Of a DNA stretch of 64,000 bases, positions 56,963-64,000 are shown in pieces. The notes below the pieces were generated by a model. That model was given only the letters and a program-made list of their open reading frames with translations, did no database searches and had not been told where the DNA came from. The stretch covers positions 62,001 to 126,000 of the forward strand of contig JANBVO010000045.1 of assembly GCA_030052745.1 (NCBI GenBank), in the 5' to 3' direction. Position 1 is the stretch's first letter. Each line of letters starts with the position of its first letter. The translations under genes were made by a program, and so were the position numbers. This stretch comes from Pleurostoma richardsiae (lineage: Eukaryota > Ascomycota > Sordariomycetes > Calosphaeriales > Pleurostomataceae).

Positions 56963-58845
56963 TCAGACTCTGGTTTCGGAGCCGTCTCTCTCGCTATCGT
57001 GCTTTTCCCGGATCATTGGCTCGGCCACCGTCCTCTTCCCCTCCTCCGAGCCAGCCCCTGAATCCTCCTCCTCGCTTGAAGATGGAGTCGACGCGCCAGC
57101 CTCCTGGTTAGCTGATCCAGTCTTCTCATCCTTCCTCGCTAGGCCTTTGTCTCTAATGAATATCATCAATGCCAGGCAGCACCCCATTGCCCCGGCCCAC
57201 AGGTAGAAGACCGACCTGGAGGCCGTCGCGTACGAGTCGAGCACTGCAATCTTCTGACTCTCGCTCAGGCTGGACGTGTCGGGCACGTCAAAAATTGACT
57301 CCTTGATGCGGGTCTGCACCGCCGGCGGGAGGTCCGAAGGGAGATGGCTTATCAGGCTATTGGAAAAGATGGCGGACGCGATCGCAAGCCCCGCTGAGCC
57401 GCCTAGAGCTCGGATGAAGTTCCTAGCGCTGATTACGACAGCCCGGTCCTGCTTTGGGCTGTGGGCTTGAGCGGCGACGAGAGCTGTGTAGCGGGTCTTA
57501 GCCGGTGTGGATGCCGCAGGGCAAGGGAAGAGACTTACTCGGCTGAAACACGAGCCCGACACCCGCGCCTTCGACACCCAGGATGACAACAATGGCGGCT
57601 ATGGGGAAGGTACGGCGGAAGATGCACTGCAGGGATGTTCCGATGACCCAGAGGATATATCCCAGCCAGATGACCTCACCGTATCTGCCCATCCTCGAGA
57701 TATACTGCCCCGACAGGGCCGATGCGATGGCCTGAGGGATGACGATCGGGAGGACCAGGGCAGCGGAGGTAAGAACCCCGATTTCTCGAGCGCTTTGGAA
57801 GTAGATGGGGAGGTAGTACAGCAAGCTGTAGAAGACGATTCCAATGAGGAAGTTCTGGATCAGCATCGCCGCCAGCGCAGGGTTTTTGAAGAGGCGGACT
57901 GTTTCTCGCATTAGTGAAGAGAGCAACGGTGGAATGGCAGAGGGCGACACCGACATGGAAACATGGGCAGTCTCGCGAGCTTCCACTCATTGAGGCCGAA
58001 CAGCAGGAGCAGCGCGCCCCCCACTGTCAGCATGGCAATCACCATCGGGCTTGACGCCTCGAACTGCGTTCCAATGCCGGATATCGGGATGAGCAAGATG
58101 ATGGTGCCGGATGAGCTCAGCAGGATCCCCAGGTAGTCGATCTTGGCCAGCTTGCTTCTCAGCGGCTCAGGCGGGATCGTCTGCGGCGGCAGCAGGAAGT
58201 ATAGGATGACGCCCACGCAGAGCGCCAGCGGTGCAATGAGGTAGAATGTCGCCCGCCAGGTGACGCCCCTCGTGAAGCCGGCCGCGATGAACGGTCCGAT
58301 CGTGTTGCCCATGCCGACGCATGATCCGAGTATCCCCTGGTACCTGTGATGCAAGCAATGTCAGTCGTGCATGCTTCCGAGCCAAAGCGCAGCATGAGGC
58401 CAGACACTCACTTTCCACGCTGTTCCAGCGTCGTAACATCGGACACAATCATCATGACGAGCGCCATGATGCCGCCATTGGCGAGGCCAGCAACGCCTCG
58501 AAAGGCATAGAGTTGGGTACCGGTCTGAGCGAAGCCACAGAGGAGGTCGCCCAGCGCCAGCAAACACAGGCAAGTGATGAGGATCACCTTCCTCCCGAGG
58601 ATGTCAGACAGCCGACCGTAGAGGACCTGGAAGGCGGTATTGGCAATGAGGGACGAAGTACCAGCCCACACAATGGTCGATGAGCTGTTGAGATCACGAC
58701 CTACGGTGGGCAGAACAACGCCGATGCTCTGCTGGTCGATGTAGCTGATGAGAAGCGCCGACGCAAGTGCAGCGAACACGACGAGGAGGCGCCCCTTGGG
58801 CAAGAGGTTTGTCTGATCGTGGATGACATGCTCCTCCTTCGCCAT
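56963..58845 (-). CDS. MFS transporter, DHA2 family, 567 aa
   Basis: Fourteen-segment drug/proton antiporter type in four exons: 58845-58412, 58343-57955, 57898-57539 and 57483-56963 (568 codons). The N-terminus MAKEEHVIHDQTNLLPKGR is followed by TM1 with SYIDQQSIGVVLPTVGRDL, motif A in YGRLSDILGRKVILI and motif C-like SCVGMGNTIGPFIAAGF. The second half has PFRLFKNPALAAMLIQNFL and LVAAQAHSPKQDRAVVISARN, and ends in an acidic Ser/Glu-rich tail. Likely plasma membrane. The promoter is shared head to head with hydrolase B and contains cluster site 3. It may export a product or toxic intermediate of the pathway; import cannot be excluded. Confidence 0.9.
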
Positions 58846-59224
58846 GGTGTGCCCCTTCTGATACCCTTGGCATCAGGCAGGTCGCTGTGGTCTGGCGGAT
58901 GGTAGTCAGGTGATAGGTCACTGGCCGGCTCCTGTAGACATCTAACGCCAGCATCACACCTCAGCTCAATAACGAGATAGAAGACACTTTTGTTCGCTTG
59001 ACGCTCTTCCGAGCTTCGGCATCACTGTTACTAGCAGGCCGGCCGCCGGCATCGTGCCGGATTAGAGCACACTAGGCCACAGCATCTATGTGGAGACAGA
59101 AATCTTGGGGAGAGCTTCGCGGATAAGATCCCGCCGCTGTCAGCAGTCCAGGCGAAGAAGACTCAAGAGGGCTAGGAATTGGCAAAGGGCATCACCGAGG
59201 CCATCACCGACTTCGGTATTCACA
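58846..59224. promoter_or_regulatory. Bidirectional promoter, MFS / hydrolase B
   Basis: A 379-base divergent region with TGGCCGGCT at 58922-58930 and the larger palindrome at 59037-59052 almost exactly in the middle. Confidence 0.6.
59037..59052. promoter_or_regulatory. GC-rich palindrome, cluster site 3
   Basis: GGCCGGCCGCCGGCAT; its complement ATGCCGGCGGCCGGCC shares 14 bases (TGCCGGCGGCCGGC) with site 2. It lies 192 bases from the MFS start and 173 from the hydrolase B start. Confidence 0.6.
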
Positions 59225-59977
59225 ATGGCCGGCTTATCATTGGACACTCACCCGCAACACGCCGACTACGCACGCTCCGGCTTCGGTTGCCGCATCGGAT
59301 GGGGCAACAGGCCGGCACTGCTGCTGGTCGACGTCTGCGCCGCCTACTGGAAGCGCGGCTCGCCACTCGACCTGTCACACAACGCCGAAGGCGGAGCCAG
59401 CCCGGACTCGATGCGGCGCCTCGTGGCGGCCGCGCGTGCCGGGAGCGTGCCGGTGGCCTGGGCACAGGTCCGCTACAACCACCCAGAGATGCTGGACGGC
59501 GCGGTACAGGCCAAGAAGACCAAAACGATCCTCGCGTGGCAAGACGGGGACACGCGCGGGCTGGACGCCCTGCTGCCGGGTCTGGAGCCCCAGCCCGAGG
59601 ACACGCTTGTGCTGAAGCGCAACCCGTCTGCCTTCTTTGGCACCACGCTGTCCAGCGAGCTGAGGCTGCTGGGCGTGGATACGCTGGTCATCTGCGGCGT
59701 CAGCACGAGCGGCTGCGTGCGCGCCACGGCGCTGGACGCTGTTTGCAACGGTTTCCGGCCAATGGTAGGCTCTCCTATCTAGCACTTCACAAGAACATCA
59801 CGCAGGATCGTTGAGGGCTGACTTTCTACTCAGGTTGTGAGGGAGGCTTGCGGCGACCGCTCACTGCTAATACAGCAGCAGAATCTGTTTGACATGGACT
59901 CGAGCTTTGCAGATGTCGTGGCGGAAGCGGAAGCGACGGAGAGGTTACTGCAGGGCTGGAAATCGTCGTCGGCCTAA
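59225..59977 (+). CDS. Isochorismatase-fold cysteine hydrolase B, 227 aa
   Basis: Two exons, 59225-59764 and 59834-59977 (GTAGGC donor, TACTCAG acceptor), give 228 codons. The start MAGLSLDTHPQHADYARSG is preferred over an in-frame ATG at 59090, which would add 45 basic residues. The full catalytic triad of superfamily amidases is present: Asp36 in PALLLVDVCAAYW, Lys131 in LVLKRNPSAFFGTTL and Cys164 in GVSTSGCVRATALDA. Family members include N-carbamoylsarcosine amidase, nicotinamidase and maleamate amidase, so hydrolysis of an amide or carbamoyl group is the best guess. C-terminal VVREACGDRS matches hydrolase A. A short CA/CG dinucleotide repeat follows directly after the stop (59982-60000). 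Confidence 0.88.
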
Positions 59978-60612
59978 CTGTCACACACACACACGCGCGC
60001 TGTATTTCCATGCTCCCTTGGGTTGGTGCCCTGCGAGGAGAATCAGCTGGATGATGATTGAGGTTTCAAACATGCAAGTTCTTTGGACATTCAGGGTCCC
60101 ATTCACCCTTGCCTCTCGAAGACCCCCGTATCTCCCTTGCGGAACAGTCGTCCACGCTAGGCGAAAGCCCGTCTTGGCGGCAGCGCGTGCATTTTCTTTA
60201 TCTGCAGTCACCGTGGGGAAATGCAGCAACCCTGCTCCCCGAGTGCTCTGCCGAGTCATGTCTCCCACGAGATTGGACCGGCGGCGCACCCGTACGGAGG
60301 CCGGCCGGAAGCGGCACTCTCGACAGGGTCGCGCTTCTGACATGTCACCAAGGGCGTGGCGCTGTGAGATATTACTGCTGTTATCTCTCGCCAAGACAGT
60401 CCTCAAAACTCTCCAAGACCGCTTACCAAAGCAGAATGGTGTATCATCGAGGGCTCTGTGACAGCTGCGACGGTGTGGGTATAAGGCGACCATGTCGGCG
60501 TCCAGAAACACGTCAAGTCCAAGCTGGACGCAGCTTCGTTCAATTCTGAACTCCTCGTACCAACTTCCCCTCGGCCCTCAATCCACGAGCCCGAAGCACG
60601 ACGACTGCCGAC
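59978..60612. other. Promoter of NCS1 permease gene
   Basis: Contains GAGGCCGGCCGGAA near 60297-60310, sharing GAGGCCGGCCGG with the site before the regulator, and a TATA box at 60480. Confidence 0.45.
60480..60485 (+). promoter_or_regulatory. TATA box of NCS1 permease
   Basis: TATAAG about 130 bases upstream of the ATG at 60613. Confidence 0.4.
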
Positions 60613-62279
60613 ATGGCAATGTCCGGGACTGAGAAGAGCACTCGGGGCGAGATCGCCCCAGTCGCGTCTGATGTGGAGATGGGCTCCTCGCATGATTTCA
60701 AGGACACGGTGCGGGATGACTTCCACGTCCCCGCCGCCGGCGAGTCCTTCTGGCAGAAGCTCTCCGGCGCCGGCGTGGAGATGCGCGGCGCCGAGCCCGT
60801 CCCCGTCGAGAAGCGGACGGACACTCAGTACATCAATGTCTTCACCATTTTTGCGACATCAATGACCAGTCTCCTCCCGTGAGTGCCCGCCTTAGGCTGC
60901 CTCAGCGTCACTTAGTGGAGAGAGAGTCTTCATTCGCTGACTTAAGCACTTCAAAGCATCGGCATCGGCTCCGCGACCACAATCGGCTACGGCATGTCAC
61001 TGCGGGATGCCGCGCTCATGATCGTCTTCCTGCAGTTCCTGTTCGGTCTACCGGCCGCATACGTGATGACACTGGGACCCCTGACCGGCATGCGACAGAT
61101 GATCCAGTCCCGGTACTGCTTTGGGTATGTGAACAGGATCGACAATTGCTCTACAGGGCCGACTAACCATGTGGTAACAGGAAATACTGCAACATCCTGA
61201 CGACTATTGTCGTGACTCTCACCGTTGGTGGCTTCGCCGTGACTGGCAGCGTCAATGGCGCACAGTGCCTCGCCTCCGTCAGAAGGGGGACCCTCCCCGT
61301 CGAGGGCGCTATTGCCATTATCATGTGCCTAGCCCTAGTCATCGGCTTCATGGGCTACAAAGTCCTGCACTTGTTTACCCGCTGGGGTTGGATTCCGACG
61401 CTGATCGCCATCATCATCCTCGTGGGCTGCGCCGGCGACCAGCTATGGCAGCAGGCCCCCGCCCGCAGCCATTCGTCTCAGGCGTATCTGGGAATGGTGG
61501 CCTTCTGCGCGGGCAACATGATCACCTGGGCTAACGTGGCCGGCGATTACGCCTGCTACATGCCTCCCACGGCGCCGAGGCTGCGTATTGCCATGTATTG
61601 CCTCTTCGGCATTGCCCTGCCCTTCTCGCTGCTTATGACCCTCGGCGCGGCCATCGGCGGTGCCGTCTACGCCATCCCAGCTTGGACCACCGCGTACGAG
61701 GCGGGTGGCGTCGGCGGTGTCATCGGCACCATCCTCATCACACGCCTCGGGGACTTTGGCCGCTTCGTTCTTGTCATACTTGGTCTGTCCGTGCTGGCCA
61801 CCTGTGCACGGGACATCTACACTGTCTCCTTCAACCTGACAGCCTTGGTTCCCATCCTCAAGAGGGTGCCGCGTGTGGTGCTCGCCATCATCGCCACGGG
61901 CGTCATCATCGGCGTCGCAATCCCAGCCTCGAAGCATTTCGTGGCCTCCATCGTCGCTTTCCTGTCCATCATCGGCTACTACGCAGGCGCTTCCGTCACC
62001 TGCTTCCTCACTGAGTTCCTCTACTTCCGCGGCGGTGACCCGGCCAGCTTCGACCCGGCGATCTGGAACGACGGCCGCGCTCTGCCCTCGGGGCTCAGCG
62101 CCCTCGCCGCCGTACTCATCTCCTGGGCACTCATTATCCCCTCCATGAGCCAGGACTGGTACACCGGGCCGATTGCCGAGAAGGCGGGCGACTTGGGGTT
62201 TGAGTTCGCGGTCGTTGTCGCATTCTTGGCGTATGTCCCTATCCGGACGCTGGAGATCAAGATGCGTGGGCGGTTGTAA
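60613..62279 (+). CDS. NCS1 family permease (purine-cytosine permease-like), 510 aa
   Basis: Proton symporter of the nucleobase-cation-symport-1 family. Exons 60613-60878, 60957-61124 and 61181-62279 give 511 codons. After a hydrophilic N-terminus comes VEMRGAEPVPVEKRTDTQY, typical just before TM1 of the fungal Fcy2-like branch; then PIGIGSATTIGYGMSLRDAA, FLFGLPAAYVMTLGPLTGMRQM, TRWGWIPTLIAIIILVGC, AGNMITWANVAGDYACYMPP (substrate-site helix) and ARDIYTVSFNL. About twelve hydrophobic segments are visible. Fcy-type members import cytosine and purines; related members take up other N-heterocycles. In this cluster it probably imports the substrate. Convergent with the kynureninase gene, 205 bases apart. 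Confidence 0.92.
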
Positions 62280-62484
62280 GGTGCACCTGTGACTGATCTA
62301 ACTATTTGGTAATATATTGGCTGTTGGGTTCCCGAACAGCAAAGGAGCTGAGCAATTACGATACAAAAAGTAGCCACAGTTATCACTTGACGCTGTTGGA
62401 GTGGGTTCACAGCAGTTGCGCTTGATCTTGTCATATACTCGTAATAGCTTAGGCTTGCCCTTGGGTGCCAGTACTATACATAGT

Positions 62485-64000
62485 CTACCTCGCCGCTGAG
62501 ACTGCTCGCTTGATAGCATCTATACACCTCCACACATCCTCAAACGTATTATACATCGGTACAGGCGCAACACGGATGACGTCGGGTTTCCGCTGGTCGC
62601 AGACGACGCCGACGTCTTTCAGCGCCTGCCCGACCGTGTCCAGCAGTCCCGGCCGCAGCAGGACGCTGAGCTGAGCACCGCGTTCGGCCGGGTTAGACGG
62701 CGTAATGATTCGGAAGGACGGCTCGGAGCCTGTATCATCTGCCAGGATGCCATTCAGGAGGTGCTCGGCGTATGCGGTGAGCAGCAGGCTCTTCGACCTC
62801 AGGGTTTTCATGTCCGTCTTGTTGAAGATGCTCAGAGACGCCGAGAGCGCCGCTAGGTCGATCGCCGAAGGGTTGCTCAGTTGGTAGCCGGCAGCACCCG
62901 GTGTAGGCTGGAACTGCTTAGCCATATTGAAGCGCACGCTCTTGTCGCCGCCGTACCACCCGCTCAGCCTCGGACGGAACACCGGCTTCGGGGCCTCGCC
63001 ATCCTCGCTCGGAGTCCACTCGACCTTCCCGTGCCGCTCGTGAACGAACGCTCCCGCGATAGCACCCGGCCCGGCATTGATGTACTTGTAGGTACACCAC
63101 GCCGCGAAGTCCACATTCCAGTCATGGAGACGCAGCTCAACATTACCGGCAGCATGGGCCAGGTCCCAGCCAACGACGATGCCATGTTCCTGGGCGTACT
63201 GCGTGATGCGCGGGATGTCAAAGAGCTGCCCGCTGTAGTACTGGATGCCGGGTAAGAGGATCATGGCGGTCTCTTCGGCGTGCTCATCAATGGTGGCGAG
63301 GACCTTGGAGGTGGAGATATAGAAGTTTTCGTCAGGGCTGATCTCGATCATAGACTTGAGCGGATCTTGCCCATGCCACTGGAGGTGGGAAGAGATGGCG
63401 TACTGCTTCAGTCAGCATCGCTCAAGTTCTATAGCTGCACGGCGAGGCCGCGAAGCCACTCACATAGTCGCTAGGGAAAGGCTTCCACTCGAGGATGATC
63501 TTGTGTCTCTTCTCCGTTGGTCGATAGAAGCTAGCCATGAGTAGCTGGAGGTTGACGGTAAGGCTGTTCATGATGACAATCTCCTCCGGCGACGAACCAA
63601 CTATGTCGGCCGACTTTCTGGCACAGTCTTCCGCCATGTCCTGCCAGTTCTTGAGCGGTGACTGGGCCAGGTCTCGAAAGTGGCCATACACGCCTATCGA
63701 CGCCCAGGTCTCGAGCTGTGCATGCAGATACGTCCGGACGGCTTTCGGCTGGAGACCAAGGGAGTTGCCACAGAAGTAGATCGCCCTTTGCCCATCCGGC
63801 CCTTCTGCCGACGGCCCGCTGGATTTGCTCTCAGCATCTTCGGCTCCTGCTCTCGGGTCAGCCGGGCCACCATGCCCCCTCGGTCAACGTGTCTTTACCT
63901 GGTATGCTGCCGGTTAGTGCCGTCTTCTGGATGGATGTTTTTGTCGGCAGGATGAACTCATGGCGCAAGTGGCCTATGGGGTCTTGAGAGTCGAGTGACT
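62485..64000 (-). CDS. Kynureninase, 5' end beyond the window
   Basis: PLP enzyme splitting kynurenine or 3-hydroxykynurenine to (3-hydroxy)anthranilate and alanine. Exons seen: 64000-63899 (partial), 63846-63464 and 63402-62485. The N-terminal [19 protein letters not shown] is in the open frame reaching the window edge, so the ATG lies outside. Landmarks: [104 protein letters not shown] (PLP-ring Asp), [16 protein letters not shown] (Schiff-base Lys) and [15 protein letters not shown]. It ends with [17 protein letters not shown]. It is a complete-looking catalytic core, not a fragment. Placement next to an NCS1 permease, amidase-type hydrolases and a ring-cleaving dioxygenase suggests a role in a catabolic pathway rather than NAD synthesis. 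Confidence 0.92.

Noticed and set aside
59982-60000. CA/CG dinucleotide run after hydrolase B
   Set aside because: A short simple repeat directly after the stop; no evidence for function.
48418-64000. Classical tyrosine/homogentisate degradation cluster
   Set aside because: HGD is present but fumarylacetoacetase, maleylacetoacetate isomerase and HPPD are absent in the window.
45777-64000. Secondary-metabolite biosynthetic cluster
   Set aside because: P450, MFS and a regulator fit, but there is no PKS, NRPS, terpene cyclase, DMATS or RiPP-type precursor; the remaining enzymes are catabolic types.
1-64000. Transposons, retroelement relics, tRNA and rRNA genes
   Set aside because: Read for transposase, reverse transcriptase and integrase motifs, terminal repeats and tRNA T-loop patterns; nothing convincing was found by eye, though short degenerate copies could be missed.

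Overview
The window is a filamentous ascomycete (Pezizomycotina) chromosome segment, most likely from a Sordariomycete. The evidence is many short 50-80 nt introns with GT..AG ends and CTAAC-like branch points, a heterokaryon-incompatibility gene, a Zn2Cys6 regulator, a BAS2-like secreted protein and a GH3 beta-glucosidase. All exon models were built by eye. Each intron chain closes in frame and restores family-conserved motifs, but none was checked against transcripts.

Left part (1-30 kb), mostly on the minus strand: a hypothetical helical protein; a DHA2-type MFS exporter; histidyl-tRNA synthetase with two in-frame starts (mitochondrial and cytosolic forms); a PRSGT-type sulfotransferase-like protein; a 9.6-kb gene for a 3117-residue DUF6606/DUF3638/DUF3645 protein that carries both a P-loop and a DEAH box; a broken coiled-coil gene; an Rds1-like ferritin-fold secreted protein; and a 998-residue hydantoinase/oxoprolinase-DUF917 fusion.

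Middle part (30-45 kb), looser and more accessory: an 8-cysteine secreted protein, a BAS2-like protein with a doubled cysteine module, a HET-domain protein, a secreted GH3 beta-glucosidase and three unrecognised helical or coiled-coil genes.

Right part (45.8 kb to the end) reads as one co-regulated catabolic cluster: cytochrome P450, homogentisate 1,2-dioxygenase, Zn2Cys6 regulator, isochorismatase-fold hydrolase A (nucleophile position is Ser), alpha/beta hydrolase, DHA2 MFS transporter, isochorismatase-fold hydrolase B (intact D-K-C triad), NCS1 permease and kynureninase (5' end beyond the window). Three of its promoters share a 14-15 base GC-rich palindrome (core GCCGGCGGCCGGCAT) and the other intergenic regions carry shorter GGCCGGC versions, so the local regulator probably controls the set. 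The gene content suggests uptake (NCS1) of a nitrogen-containing aromatic or heterocycle, hydroxylation (P450), ring opening (HGD-type dioxygenase) and removal of side-chain or ring nitrogen (kynureninase, alpha/beta hydrolase, isochorismatase-type amidases). The substrate is not known. There is no PKS, NRPS or terpene backbone gene, no transposon or viral relic, and no rRNA, tRNA or CRISPR that I could recognise.
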